Assembly (NCBI RefSeq): GCF_014269205.2
Contig: NZ_JABWRY020000001.1
Coordinates: 4,030,001-4,094,000, forward strand
Direction: 5' to 3'
From: Pseudomonas kermanshahensis
GTDB taxonomy: Bacteria; Pseudomonadota; Gammaproteobacteria; Pseudomonadales; Pseudomonadaceae
Length of the DNA stretch: 64,000 nt
The position numbers were made by a program, and so were the translations under genes. Shown here piece by piece: positions 25,987-37,400 of the stretch. A model generated the notes under the pieces. It was given only the letters and a program-made list of their open reading frames with translations, was not told the origin of the DNA and searched no databases. Positions within the stretch are counted from its first letter, which is position 1; the number at the start of each line of letters is the position of its first letter.

Positions 25987-28644
25987 TCACGCCAAGCTCT
26001 TGCTCACCACCTCATACACATCACTGGACAGCGCCCCAGAAGCCAGAATCCGCTCCAGCTCACCCTTCATCAACGCCTGACGCGCGTCGTCGTACTTGCG
26101 CCAGCGGGTCAGCGGTGCCAATTGGCGCGAGGCAATCTGCGGGTTCAGCGCATTCAGCTCGATCACCAGGTCCGCCAAGAAGCGATAACCCGAACCATCG
26201 GCCGCATGGAAGTTGACCAGGTTCTGCCCGGCAAACGCCCCCACCAACGCCCGCACCTTGTTCGGGTTTTTCAGGGTGAACGCCGGGTGCTGCATCAGCG
26301 CCTTGACCCGCGCCAGCCCGCCTGGCAGCGAACTGGCGGCCTGCACGCTGAACCACTGGTCCATGACCAACGGGTTGTCCTTGAAGTGCTCGGCGAAGGT
26401 TTCCAGCGCCTTGGCCCGCTCGGCTTCGAACGGCGAGTTGACCAGCACCGCCAGGGCGGTCAGGCGCTCGGTCATGTTGTCGCACTGGTCGAACTGCTCC
26501 AGGGTCGCCTCAAGCACCTGCGGCTTGCCGCTGAGCATCAGGTACGACAGGGCGATGTTCTGCAGGCTGCGGCGGGCAAAGTGCTCGGCCGCAGCGACGT
26601 AGGCCGTGCTGCGCGAGACCTCGCGGTGCGCCTGGTAGCGGGCCCACAGGCCATCGAACAGCTGCTCGGCGATCTGCTGGCGGGCGAACTCGCGGGCGGC
26701 GTGAATGGCATCGACGTCAGCTACCTGGCTGATTTCGGTGAGGTAGGCTTCGCCTGGCAGCGAGAGCATCTCGGCGACCATGGCGGCGTCCAGCGATTCG
26801 TTGCCCAGCACGGTACCGAGGGCGGTGATCAGGCGCGGGTCGAGCTTCAACGCTTCGCCACGTTGATGCTGGCCGATCAGCTCCTGCAGCACCTGCACCG
26901 ACAGCTGTTGGCCCGCTTCCCAGCGGTTGAAACCATCGCTGTCGTGCTGCATGAGGAACATCAGCTGGTCGCGGTCGTACGGGAAGCTCAACTTCACCGG
27001 CGCGCTGAAGCCTCGCAGCAGCGAGGGCAGCGGCTTGGCCGTGAGGCCTTCGAAGGTGAAGGTTTGCTCCGCCTCGGTCACCGACAGCACGCGGCTGGTG
27101 CCGCCAGCCGCGGCTTCACCCGCCAGGCGCAGCGGCAGGTCGTTGCCTTCGGCATCCAGCAGGCCCAGCTCGACCGGGATCACAAACGGCAGCTTCTCGG
27201 CCTTGTCGGGGGTCTGCGGGCAGCTCTGGCGGAAGGTCAGGCTGTAAGTCTGGGCGCCTGCATCATACGCTTCGCTGACCTCCAGGCGCGGCGTGCCCGC
27301 CTGGTTGTACCAGCGTTTGAACTGGGTCAGGTCGACGCCGTTGGCATCTTCCATGGCCTTGATGAAGTCGTCGGTGGTCACCGCCTGGCCATCGTGGCGT
27401 TCGAAGTACAGGTCGCTGCCTTTGCGGAAGCCCTCCGCCCCCAGCAGGGTGCGGACCATACGTACAACCTCGGCCCCCTTTTCGTACACAGTCAGGGTGT
27501 AGAAGTTGGAGATTTCGATGAAGCTGTCCGGGCGCACCGGGTGGGCCATGGGGCCGGCATCTTCGGCGAACTGGTGGGTCCGCAGGTAGGCGACGTCCTC
27601 GATGCGCTTGACCGTGCGTGAGTTCATGTCGGCGCTGAACTCGGCGTCGCGGAACACCGTGAAGCCTTCCTTGAGCGACAGCTGGAACCAGTCGCGGCAG
27701 GTGACGCGGTTGCCCGACCAGTTGTGGAAGTATTCGTGGGCGACCACGCCTTCGACACGCTGGTGGGCGGCGTCGGTGGCGGTTTCGGCCCGGGCCAGCA
27801 CGCAGCTGGAGTTGAAGATGTTCAGGCCCTTGTTTTCCATGGCGCCCATGTTGAAGTCGTTGACCGCGACGATCATGAAGATGTCCAGGTCGTACTCGCG
27901 GCCATAGACTTCTTCGTCCCAGCGCATGGACTTCTTCAGGCTGACCATGGCGTGGTCACACTTGTCGATGTTCTCGGGTTCGACGTAGATGCGCAGGGTC
28001 ACATCGCGGCCCGACTGGCGCACGAAATTGTCCTCGACGCACCAGAGGTCACCGGCCACCAGGGCGAACAGGTAGGCCGGTTTCATGAACGGGTCTTCCC
28101 ACGTTGCCCAATGGCGGCCGTCTTCTGCCGGCCCGCTGCCGATGGGGTTACCGTTGGACAACAGCACCGGGTAGCGATGCTGCTCGGCGATCACCGTGGT
28201 GGTGAAGGTGCTCATCACGTCCGGGCGGTCGAGGTAGTAGGTGATCTTGCGGAAGCCCTCGGCCTCGCACTGGGTGCAGAACATCTTGCCGGACTTGTAC
28301 AGGCCTTCCAGCGCGGTGTTGCTCTCGGGGTGGATCTTCACGCTGGTGTCGAGGGTGAAACGCTCGGCCTTGGGCTGCACGGTCAGGCTGTCGGCTTCGA
28401 GCTGGTAATCGCTTGCCTGCAGCTCGGTATCGTCAAGGGAAGCGCGCAGCAGCTCAAGCTGCTGGCCGTCGAGCACCAACGGCGGCAGACCGGCACCGCG
28501 TGCCGGGTTGCGGCGCATGACCAGTTGCGCATGGACCAGGGTGTGGTCCTCGAACAGCTCGAAGGTCAGGTGCGTCTCGTCGATCAGGTACTCGGGCGCC
28601 TGGTAGTCCTTGAGGTAGATCACTTGCGGTTGTTCGGTACGCAT
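25987..28644 (-). CDS. pepN: Aminopeptidase N (M1 family)
   Basis: An 885-residue zinc metallo-aminopeptidase. The exopeptidase motif GAMENKG precedes the zinc site HEYFHNW, whose first His is residue 303 (second zinc His 307), with the third ligand Glu about 20 residues on. Length and the N-terminus (EQPQVIYLKDYQAPEY) match the E. coli PepN type. It is the last gene of the nadK-phosphoesterase-glpG-yeaC-DUF2797-pepN transcription unit, 13 bp after DUF2797. Confidence 0.97.
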   Translation of the reverse strand: MRTEQPQVIYLKDYQAPEYLIDETHLTFELFEDHTLVHAQLVMRRNPARGAGLPPLVLDGQQLELLRASLDDTELQASDYQLEADSLTVQPKAERFTLDTSVKIHPESNTALEGLYKSGKMFCTQCEAEGFRKITYYLDRPDVMSTFTTTVIAEQHRYPVLLSNGNPIGSGPAEDGRHWATWEDPFMKPAYLFALVAGDLWCVEDNFVRQSGRDVTLRIYVEPENIDKCDHAMVSLKKSMRWDEEVYGREYDLDIFMIVAVNDFNMGAMENKGLNIFNSSCVLARAETATDAAHQRVEGVVAHEYFHNWSGNRVTCRDWFQLSLKEGFTVFRDAEFSADMNSRTVKRIEDVAYLRTHQFAEDAGPMAHPVRPDSFIEISNFYTLTVYEKGAEVVRMVRTLLGAEGFRKGSDLYFERHDGQAVTTDDFIKAMEDANGVDLTQFKRWYNQAGTPRLEVSEAYDAGAQTYSLTFRQSCPQTPDKAEKLPFVIPVELGLLDAEGNDLPLRLAGEAAAGGTSRVLSVTEAEQTFTFEGLTAKPLPSLLRGFSAPVKLSFPYDRDQLMFLMQHDSDGFNRWEAGQQLSVQVLQELIGQHQRGEALKLDPRLITALGTVLGNESLDAAMVAEMLSLPGEAYLTEISQVADVDAIHAAREFARQQIAEQLFDGLWARYQAHREVSRSTAYVAAAEHFARRSLQNIALSYLMLSGKPQVLEATLEQFDQCDNMTERLTALAVLVNSPFEAERAKALETFAEHFKDNPLVMDQWFSVQAASSLPGGLARVKALMQHPAFTLKNPNKVRALVGAFAGQNLVNFHAADGSGYRFLADLVIELNALNPQIASRQLAPLTRWRKYDDARQALMKGELERILASGALSSDVYEVVSKSLA

Positions 28645-28657
28645 GTGCAGGTCCTTT

Positions 28658-29488
28658 TTACTGGAGCACGGCCAATTGGTAGGCCGTGTACTTGCGAATG
28701 TTGATCACGCCGGTGTCGAAGATCAGGTACTGGCCCTTGATGCCCAACAGCGTGCCTTCCACTACCGGGTTCTTGTCCAGGTTGAAGCTGACGATCTTCG
28801 TCGGGTAGGCCTCGACCGGGTAACGCATCTGCACCACTTCGGCATCCGGCAGCGGCTGAATCGCCTGCAAGCCGAAGCGCCCTTGCAGCTCGCGCAGGCC
28901 GTCGGCACAGGCATCGAAAATCTGTTCACGAATGGCCACCAGGTCCAGCGCTTCGGCGTCACCCTTGAGCAGAGCGCGCCAGTTGGTGCGATCCGGTACC
29001 TGGCTGCGCAGCACGTCTTCGACCAGGCCCGACTGCTGGCGGGTGGCAACGCGCATGATCGGCAGCGCCTGGCTGGCACCCTGGTCGAGCCAGCGGGTGG
29101 GCAACTGGGTGGCGCGGGTAATGCCGACCTTGACCCCTGACGAGTTGGCCAGGTAGACGACGTGGTCGGTCATGCAGAACTGCTCGCCCCAGGACGGTTC
29201 GCGGCAGGTGCCGGCGTCATAGTGGCAGCGTTCCGGGGCCATGATGCACACGTCGCACTGGGCCAGCTTGGTCATGCACGGGTAGCAGTAACCCTGGCTG
29301 AAGCTGGTCTTGGTGCGCTTGCCGCAATGGCTGCAGTGAATGGCGCCGAGGTACTCGAGGCGCAAGCGCTGGCCGATCAACGGGTTGACCGGTACCTGCT
29401 CTTCACCCAGGCGAAAGCTGTATTGCACGACCGGTGCCTCAAGGCGCACCGCCATCTTGCTCAAAGAGCCACGAGCGAGTTCGATCAA
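28658..29488 (-). CDS. DUF2797 domain protein
   Basis: A 276-residue cytosolic protein of the DUF2797 family. The N-terminal half is Cys-rich: CSHCGKRTKTSFSQGYCYPC (about 52-71), then CDVC, CHYDAGTC and a later FC, likely metal-binding. A conserved VYLANSSGVKVGITR segment resembles a GIY-YIG-like core, an impression only. It overlaps yeaC by 4 nt and precedes pepN. The function is unknown. Confidence 0.85.
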   Translation of the reverse strand: MIELARGSLSKMAVRLEAPVVQYSFRLGEEQVPVNPLIGQRLRLEYLGAIHCSHCGKRTKTSFSQGYCYPCMTKLAQCDVCIMAPERCHYDAGTCREPSWGEQFCMTDHVVYLANSSGVKVGITRATQLPTRWLDQGASQALPIMRVATRQQSGLVEDVLRSQVPDRTNWRALLKGDAEALDLVAIREQIFDACADGLRELQGRFGLQAIQPLPDAEVVQMRYPVEAYPTKIVSFNLDKNPVVEGTLLGIKGQYLIFDTGVINIRKYTAYQLAVLQ

Positions 29489-29745
29489 TGTACCGAGTCC
29501 GACTTGAACAGAATGTTAGGGATCGGCGCAGACTTCGAGGCGCACTCTTGCGGCCCCATGTAGCCGGTACGCTGGTCTTCGGGGAGGTTTTTCATTTCCC
29601 AGGCGATCACCGCCTGCAGCGACAGCTCTTTCTGCTCGGCAGTGAGCTTGCGGCCATCAGACCATTTGCCGATTTCCACGGCCGTTTTCAGGCTCTCGTA
29701 GATCTCGGGAGTAATGTTTTCAATCATTTGCGCGAAAGTGGACAT
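29485..29745 (-). CDS. YeaC family protein (DUF1315)
   Basis: A small protein of 86 residues with the DUF1315 pattern ITPEIYESLKTAVEIGKW, then DGRKLTAEQKE and LQAVIAWE. ATG 29745 follows TAGGAGACGCT, a good ribosome-binding site. It lies 13 bp after glpG and overlaps DUF2797. Function unknown; widely conserved in gammaproteobacteria. Confidence 0.85.
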   Translation of the reverse strand: MSTFAQMIENITPEIYESLKTAVEIGKWSDGRKLTAEQKELSLQAVIAWEMKNLPEDQRTGYMGPQECASKSAPIPNILFKSDSVH

Positions 29746-29758
29746 AGCGTCTCCTAAT

Positions 29759-30646
29759 TCAAGCCGACAGTTTACGCCGGGCCATGCCGCCACCCAAGAG
29801 CCCTGTCAGGCATCCGATGAGCAGGCCGCCGACGTGGGCGGCGTTGGCGATTTGGCCGAAGCCGAGCTGGCCGACTACGCCGGTCAGGCACACCACCAGC
29901 CAGATCAGCATCATCACCAGCACGCCCTTGGGCAGGTTGAAGTGCGGGTTGGGCGCCAGCCACTGATACAGCCAGATGTGCCCGAGCAGCCCGTACAGCA
30001 CCCCAGAAAGGCCACCGAACAGGCTCGCGCCACTGGTGTAGTGCTGGGCCAGGTTGGAAACCAGGCTGAACAACAGGGTCAGGCCCAGCAACAGCCAGGG
30101 CCCCTGGCGCAGCTCGATGCGCTTGCCCAGTTCCCAGTACCACAGGCTGTTCATGGCCAGGTGCAGCACGCCGAAATGCAGCAGCATAGGCGACACCAGG
30201 CGCCACCATTGGCCTTCGGCGAGGCCCTGGGCCAGCGGGGTGAAGTAGAGGTAGTCGCCCTGCACGCGGAAGTCGAGGAAGGTGAACCAGCCAATGGTCG
30301 AGAAGTTGTCGCCAAGGCCGGTGATGCCGGCAACGATGAAGCACAGCAGCAGGACAGCGGCGGTGACCTTGCAGGCTTTTACCTGGTCTTTGAGGGAGGG
30401 CTGTGTGGGGGCACTCGCGGCTGAATCCCCTTCCACAGGGGCCTGCGCAAGCTCAAAGTCGGCGTTACCGTCGGGATAGCGTTGGTAGAGTTGCAGCACA
30501 TCCTGGGCCAGCGTGTCGGGGGCCCACAGGACCTGGACTTCACCTTCTTCACTGACCCGGTGTGGCACCTGCAAGCGTTGCAGCAGGTGCACGAAGCCGC
30601 TGAGGTCGACCGACAGCGGCAGGCGCATCACTTCGATTATGTTCAT
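29759..30646 (-). CDS. glpG: Rhomboid family intramembrane serine protease GlpG
   Basis: A 295-residue rhomboid protease with a cytosolic N-terminal domain (about 1-90) and six membrane helices. The catalytic Ser214 is in GGLSGVLYG and His271 in AAHVGG; the LHLAMNSLWYWELGKRIE loop/helix-2 stretch with its conserved asparagine is present. The start overlaps the phosphoesterase gene by ATGA. It cleaves membrane-spanning substrates; the native ones are not evident. Confidence 0.93.
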   Translation of the reverse strand: MNIIEVMRLPLSVDLSGFVHLLQRLQVPHRVSEEGEVQVLWAPDTLAQDVLQLYQRYPDGNADFELAQAPVEGDSAASAPTQPSLKDQVKACKVTAAVLLLCFIVAGITGLGDNFSTIGWFTFLDFRVQGDYLYFTPLAQGLAEGQWWRLVSPMLLHFGVLHLAMNSLWYWELGKRIELRQGPWLLLGLTLLFSLVSNLAQHYTSGASLFGGLSGVLYGLLGHIWLYQWLAPNPHFNLPKGVLVMMLIWLVVCLTGVVGQLGFGQIANAAHVGGLLIGCLTGLLGGGMARRKLSA

Positions 30647-31614
30647 TGATTGGCCTGTGGGCGGTCGACGTCGACCCAGACGAACTTGTGCGGGTCGATA
30701 CGGGTTTCATCATCCAGCCGATAGGCGACCAGTTTGCCGTAAAGCACCGCGCTGTAGTCGAGGCAGGCCAGGTTGTCGCGGATCGGCGCTGGGCGGCCGC
30801 TGCGCCAGTAGTGGCCGACGAACAACAAAGGCTCGTCCTCGGCATAGCGCAGCAAGGCGTTCTTCTGGGTATGGCTCAGTGGCGTGCTGGCGACGGCTTC
30901 AGGCAGCGCATCGGGCTGGAACACGATGTCGCCATAGGTTTGCGGGTCTTCTTCCCAAAACTTGGTGCGGAAGAACGCGCGGGTCAGGCCATCGCCACCG
31001 GTTAGGGTCAAGCCGTCCGGCAGGCGCATGTCGGTGCCCCGCAGCAGGCGATTGCACACGGTGGCGGCAAAGCTGCCGGGCACGGCCGAGGCCTGGATGA
31101 AATGTTCGTCGATGCGCCCATCCGGGTATTGCTGGCGCAGCGGCTCGATCAGCCGTGGGTCCCAGCAGGCATGCACCAGGCGGAAACGCCCGGCGTCGAC
31201 GAACAGCGGCAGTTCGTAAAACCAGTTGACGAAGTCATGCCAGTCGCCCGGGTGGTGGGCGAACTGCGTGAGGGTCTCGTCGATCAGCCGGGCGTGGCGT
31301 GGCGTATGTTCGCGCACATGGGCCTTGCCGCTGCCGGGCAGCGCCGGGGTGACCCAGCCCAGGGCGTTGTACTCATGGTTGCCCATGATGCAGAACGCCT
31401 GGCCGGCCTCGACCATGTCGTGCACGATGTGCAATGCCTCGCGGATGCGCGGCCCACGGTCGACGATGTCGCCGAGGAACAATGCCTGGCGCCGCGGGTG
31501 ACGCCAGACGCCGGCCACACGCTTGTAACCGAGGGCGTCGAGCAAGCGTTCAAGGGTCAGCGCACAGCCATGCACGTCACCGATGATGTCAAAACTTCGC
31601 GCCGGATCGAGCAT
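30643..31614 (-). CDS. Metallophosphoesterase (PrpE/ApaH-like calcineurin fold)
   Basis: A 323-residue phosphoesterase with motifs GDVHG (near residue 11), GDIVDRG, GNHE and a C-terminal GHYW. ATG 31614 shares its A with the nadK stop (TGATG) and has AGGGA 7 nt upstream; a longer in-frame start at 31665 lies inside nadK and is less likely. The size and motifs fit the diadenosine tetraphosphatase or protein-phosphatase-like branch. Tight coupling to nadK suggests nucleotide turnover, but this is inference. Confidence 0.85.
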   Translation of the reverse strand: MLDPARSFDIIGDVHGCALTLERLLDALGYKRVAGVWRHPRRQALFLGDIVDRGPRIREALHIVHDMVEAGQAFCIMGNHEYNALGWVTPALPGSGKAHVREHTPRHARLIDETLTQFAHHPGDWHDFVNWFYELPLFVDAGRFRLVHACWDPRLIEPLRQQYPDGRIDEHFIQASAVPGSFAATVCNRLLRGTDMRLPDGLTLTGGDGLTRAFFRTKFWEEDPQTYGDIVFQPDALPEAVASTPLSHTQKNALLRYAEDEPLLFVGHYWRSGRPAPIRDNLACLDYSAVLYGKLVAYRLDDETRIDPHKFVWVDVDRPQANQ

Positions 31615-32504
31615 CAGTCGTCCCTGCTTCCAAGGCGGCTGCCCCAGCCGAGTTTGGTACGGCACACTTCGTAGTAGTTATGGTCCAGCGGGTGGATCAG
31701 GCGCAGTTTCTGCGGCTTCTTGCTCACCGTGATGGTGTCGCCAGGGGCGCAGGTGAAGTGGTTCTGGCCGTCACAGGACACCTGCGGGTAAATCTGCAGG
31801 TCCTTGGCCACGACAATCTTCAGTTCGCTGTTGCCGTCCACCACGATCGGCCGCCCCGACAGGGTATGCGGGTACATCGGCACGATGACGATGGCGTCGA
31901 GCTTGGGGTGCATGATCGGGCCGCCGGCCGATAACGCGTAGGCGGTCGAACCGGTCGGGGTGGCGACGATCAGGCCATCGGCCTTCTGGCTGCAGACGAA
32001 CTGGCCGTCGATGTAGATTTCGAACTCGATCATCCGCGTCGACTTGCCGGGGTGCAAGACCACGTCGTTGAGCGCATCGCCCTGGCCGATGGCCTCGTGG
32101 TGACGGCGCACTTCGGCCTGCAGCAGGAAGCGGTTTTCCACCAGGTAGTGGCCGTCGAGCACTTCGGCGACCTTTTCTTCCAGTTCGTCAGGGCGGATGT
32201 CGGTGAGAAAGCCCAAGTTGCCGCGGTTGATGCCGAGCACCGGGATGTTGTGCCGGGCCAGCGCGCGGGCGGCGCCGAGCAGGCTGCCGTCACCGCCGAC
32301 GACGATGACCAGGTCGCAGACCTCGCCCAGCAGCTTACGCGTGGACGTCTGCAGGCCGTGGCCGGGCAGGACTTCAGCGATGGTGTCCTCGAGGATCACG
32401 TGCAGGTGGCGCTCGAGGAGGAATTTTTTCAGTCGGCGAATGGTGTCGAGCACCTGCGAGCTGCCAAGGCGTCCGATGATACCGATATTGCGAAATTGCT
32501 CCAT
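31614..32504 (-). CDS. nadK: NAD kinase
   Basis: A 296-residue ATP-NAD kinase forming NADP+. The GGDGSLL motif is near residue 71, followed by NRGNLGFLTDI, and the Gly-rich TGSTAYALSAGGP is near 177. ATG 32504 gives the typical N-terminus FRNIGIIGR. It is the first gene of a six-gene minus-strand unit and is divergent from DUF1853 across 88 bp. Confidence 0.96.
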   Translation of the reverse strand: MEQFRNIGIIGRLGSSQVLDTIRRLKKFLLERHLHVILEDTIAEVLPGHGLQTSTRKLLGEVCDLVIVVGGDGSLLGAARALARHNIPVLGINRGNLGFLTDIRPDELEEKVAEVLDGHYLVENRFLLQAEVRRHHEAIGQGDALNDVVLHPGKSTRMIEFEIYIDGQFVCSQKADGLIVATPTGSTAYALSAGGPIMHPKLDAIVIVPMYPHTLSGRPIVVDGNSELKIVVAKDLQIYPQVSCDGQNHFTCAPGDTITVSKKPQKLRLIHPLDHNYYEVCRTKLGWGSRLGSRDD

Positions 32505-32592
32505 GGGGCTCCTGCGAGGCTCTGCGGCGGGTGACTATGCGCCGATTATGGGCGAAACGACCGGGTAGCGGCAAACCGGCTATGCTCGCTGG

Positions 32593-33528
32593 ATGATGCC
32601 TTTCGCCGAACTCCACGACTTGCCTCGCCAGTTGCGCCGCCCTGCCGTGCGCGACCTGGCCTGGGCATTGCTGTCGCCCCCGCTGCTGAGCGCCCCGCCC
32701 TGCCCCCAGCGCCACCCGCTGGCCGGCAGCGCCTGGGCCGATGATCCGCAACGCCTGAAGGCCTGGCTGCTGGCCCTGGATGCCGACGAGCAAGCGCTGC
32801 GCGACAGGCTGGCGCGCCTGACCAGTCGGCGGCTGGGCCTGTACTACGAATGCCTCTGGCAGTTCGCCCTGGGCCAGGCGCCGGGCCTTGAGTTGCTGGC
32901 AGCAAACCTGGCGATTCGCGCAGGCGGGCAGACGTTGGGTGAGCTGGACATTCTGTTGCGGGATGACGAGGGGGTGCAGCATTTCGAGTTGGCCATCAAG
33001 TTTTACCTGGGGCCGACCCACAGCGATGGCCGAGACCCGACGCAGTGGCTTGGCCCAGGTTGCCATGACCGGCTGGGGATCAAACTGGCGCACCTGACTG
33101 GGCATCAATTGCCGATGTCCAGTGGCGCGCAGAGCCGCGCGGCCCTGGCCGGGCTTGGCGTGCAGCAGGTGCAGGCGCACCTGTGGCTGGCCGGTTACCT
33201 GTTCTACCCATGGCCTGGGCAGGCAGAACCGCCCGAGGGGGCCAACCCACTGCACCTGCGCGGGCGCTGGTTGCGGCGGCGGGATTGGTCGATGGCCACT
33301 GGCGAACGCTGGCAGCCTTTGCCCCGCGATGCCTGGTTGGCACCGGCGCGGGTCGAGGCGAATGAATGCTGGACGGCACTGCAGTTCGGGGCTTGGCTGC
33401 GGGGGCTGGATGAGCATGCGCCGGCGCAGATGCTGGTCAGGCTGGAGCAGGAAGCCGAGGGTGCCTGGCATGAAGTGGAGCGGGTGTTTTTGGTGGCTGA
33501 TAGCTGGCCACTTTTGCCCACGCGATGA
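32593..33528 (+). CDS. DUF1853 family protein
   Basis: A 311-residue protein with the DUF1853 landmarks HPLAGSAWADDPQRLKAWL and RLGLYYECLWQFAL, and the DILLRDDEGVQHFELAIKFY stretch. The latter (Glu/Asp...Glu-x-Lys spacing) recalls PD-(D/E)xK nuclease-like folds, an impression only. The start is ATG 32593 or the next ATG at 32596. Function unknown. The following 137 bp before the cytochrome gene hold no feature I can name. Confidence 0.85.
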   Translation: MMPFAELHDLPRQLRRPAVRDLAWALLSPPLLSAPPCPQRHPLAGSAWADDPQRLKAWLLALDADEQALRDRLARLTSRRLGLYYECLWQFALGQAPGLELLAANLAIRAGGQTLGELDILLRDDEGVQHFELAIKFYLGPTHSDGRDPTQWLGPGCHDRLGIKLAHLTGHQLPMSSGAQSRAALAGLGVQQVQAHLWLAGYLFYPWPGQAEPPEGANPLHLRGRWLRRRDWSMATGERWQPLPRDAWLAPARVEANECWTALQFGAWLRGLDEHAPAQMLVRLEQEAEGAWHEVERVFLVADSWPLLPTR

Positions 33529-33665
33529 TTCTGCCAGCGAAGAGGCCAGTACAAGCAACACAATTTTCACCGACCTGGAGCAAAGATTGGTTCCCTCAAG
33601 CGGATACAGTGACTACTGAGCGCCACCAAGAGCGCCACTTCAAGACCTGATGATGAGGATCAACC

Positions 33666-34211
33666 ATGGTTTCATCCACCCCCACGCAACATTACGCGCG
33701 CCTGTCCATCGCCCTGCATTGGCTGATGCTGGTGCTACTGGCCGTCGTATACGCCTGCATCGAGTTTCGCGGCCTGTTCCCCAAGGACAGCGCCGAGCGC
33801 AATCTGATGAAGGACCTGCACTTCATGCTGGGCCTGACCGTGTTCGTGCTGGTCTGGCTGCGCCTGGCTGTGCGCCTGAGCCGCCCCACCCCGCCCATCC
33901 TGCCCAAGCCACCGGCCTGGCAGACCGGCCTTGCCCACCTGATGCACCTGGCGCTGTACCTGCTGATGATCGGCCTACCCCTCGCCGGCTGGCTGATTTT
34001 GAGTGCCGCCGACAAGCCAGTCCCTTTTTATGGGATGGAACTGCCGCACCTCATCGGCGCGGACCCAGACCAGGCCAAATTCATCAAAGGCTGGCATGAA
34101 CGCATCGGCAGCTGGGGTTACTGGCTGATCGGCCTGCATGCAGTGGCCGGGCTGTATCACCACTACGTGCAGCGCGACAACACGCTGCTGCGCATGCTGC
34201 CCTACAAATAA
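33666..34211 (+). CDS. Cytochrome b561 family protein
   Basis: A 181-residue inner-membrane di-heme cytochrome with four helices. Likely heme ligands are His19 (LSIALHWLMLVLL), His52 (DLHFMLGLTV), His138 (WHERIGSWGYW region) and His152/156 near the end. It may transfer electrons from ubiquinol or remove superoxide, as described for E. coli CybB. Its last 10 bases overlap the convergent desulfhydrase gene. Confidence 0.9.
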   Translation: MVSSTPTQHYARLSIALHWLMLVLLAVVYACIEFRGLFPKDSAERNLMKDLHFMLGLTVFVLVWLRLAVRLSRPTPPILPKPPAWQTGLAHLMHLALYLLMIGLPLAGWLILSAADKPVPFYGMELPHLIGADPDQAKFIKGWHERIGSWGYWLIGLHAVAGLYHHYVQRDNTLLRMLPYK

Positions 34212-35101
34212 CCGCGCCGGCCTTGCAGGCCACCGGTATGCAGCACGATCAGGCGGGTGCCGGGCGCGAACAGGCCGGCCTCGACCTGCTCGCGCAGCGC
34301 CAGCAGGGCCTTGCCGGTGTAGAGCGCTTCTAGCGGCACGCCTGTGTGCCGCTCGCAAGCGTCGATGAACGCCAGCAGCTCGTCGTCGGTCCGAGCGAAA
34401 CCGCCCCGGCAGGCATCATGAAGTTGATAGCCACTGCCGCCGCCCAGATCCATCACAACGTCCGGCACGCCGTGATCGCGGGGCACCGCCAGCGCGCCGT
34501 GCACGTCATGCGCGCCCGCCTCTGCCAGCACCAGGCCGGCCAACGTTGTACCGGTACCCACGGCCAGCCACCAGGCGCTGTAATCGTCCCAACCGATCTC
34601 GGCCAGTTGCGCGCGCGCCTGCGCGACGATCAACCCGCAACCCTGCGCGCCGGCCAAGCCGCCGCCGCCTTCGGGAATGCAGTGCCAACCGGGGTAGCGT
34701 TCCTGCCAGGGCTGCCAGAAACCCGCCTCATGACGGGCGCGGTAGCCGCCATAGCCGAGCCAATGCACGTGCATGCCCAACGCCTGCAGATCCCGCACCG
34801 TCGGCGTGTCCTGGGGGTGGCCACGCAGCAGGCCGGCCGTGGCGAAGCCGAAGCGCTTGCCGGCAGCGGCCAGGGCATGAAGGTGGTTGGAGTGGCTGCC
34901 GCCGAGGCTGATCAGGCCAGGGGCACCTGACTCATGGGCGTGCTGGAGGTGGTGGCGCAGCTTGAACCACTTGTTGCCGCTGATCAGGGGGTCGATCAAG
35001 TCCAAGCGCAGGATGGCGACTTCGACCTTGGCGTTTTGTAGCCAGGGCAGGTTCAGGGGGTGAAGAGGAGCCTGGGGCAGGTCCAAAAAATCGATAGACA
35101 T
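34202..35101 (-). CDS. 1-aminocyclopropane-1-carboxylate deaminase/D-cysteine desulfhydrase family protein
   Basis: A 299-residue PLP enzyme of the tryptophan-synthase-beta fold. The PLP lysine is in SGNKWFKLRHHL (about 42-53) and the phosphate/substrate loop is SLGGSHSNHLHALAAAGKRF. The family includes ACC deaminases and D-cysteine desulfhydrases; the short GGSHSNH loop and lack of close AcdS signatures favour desulfhydrase or a relative. The stop codons of this gene and cytochrome b561 overlap (10 bp, convergent). Confidence 0.87.
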   Translation of the reverse strand: MSIDFLDLPQAPLHPLNLPWLQNAKVEVAILRLDLIDPLISGNKWFKLRHHLQHAHESGAPGLISLGGSHSNHLHALAAAGKRFGFATAGLLRGHPQDTPTVRDLQALGMHVHWLGYGGYRARHEAGFWQPWQERYPGWHCIPEGGGGLAGAQGCGLIVAQARAQLAEIGWDDYSAWWLAVGTGTTLAGLVLAEAGAHDVHGALAVPRDHGVPDVVMDLGGGSGYQLHDACRGGFARTDDELLAFIDACERHTGVPLEALYTGKALLALREQVEAGLFAPGTRLIVLHTGGLQGRRGYL

Positions 35102-35145
35102 GGATCGGGGCCTGAAGCGAAGGCTTCAGTTTATCAGTGAACATC

Positions 35146-35166
35146 GGGGGCCGCTTCGCGGCCCCC
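35146..35166. terminator. Terminator-like hairpin after fadH
   Basis: GGGGGCCGC (35146-35154) pairs perfectly with GCGGCCCCC (35158-35166) around a 3-nt loop, 7 bp past the fadH stop. No clear T-run follows on the minus strand. A second hairpin, CTGAAGC-N4-GCTTCAG, lies at 35112-35129, next to the desulfhydrase start. Confidence 0.65.
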
Positions 35167-35173
35167 GGCTATC

Positions 35174-37316
<2,143 letters not shown>

Positions 37317-37400
37317 TGATCGAAACTGACAACTTATTGATCCTCCCGTACAGCAGGGCTACCCTAGACAACTCCAACTTCCAAGGCGCTGTACCGCTTC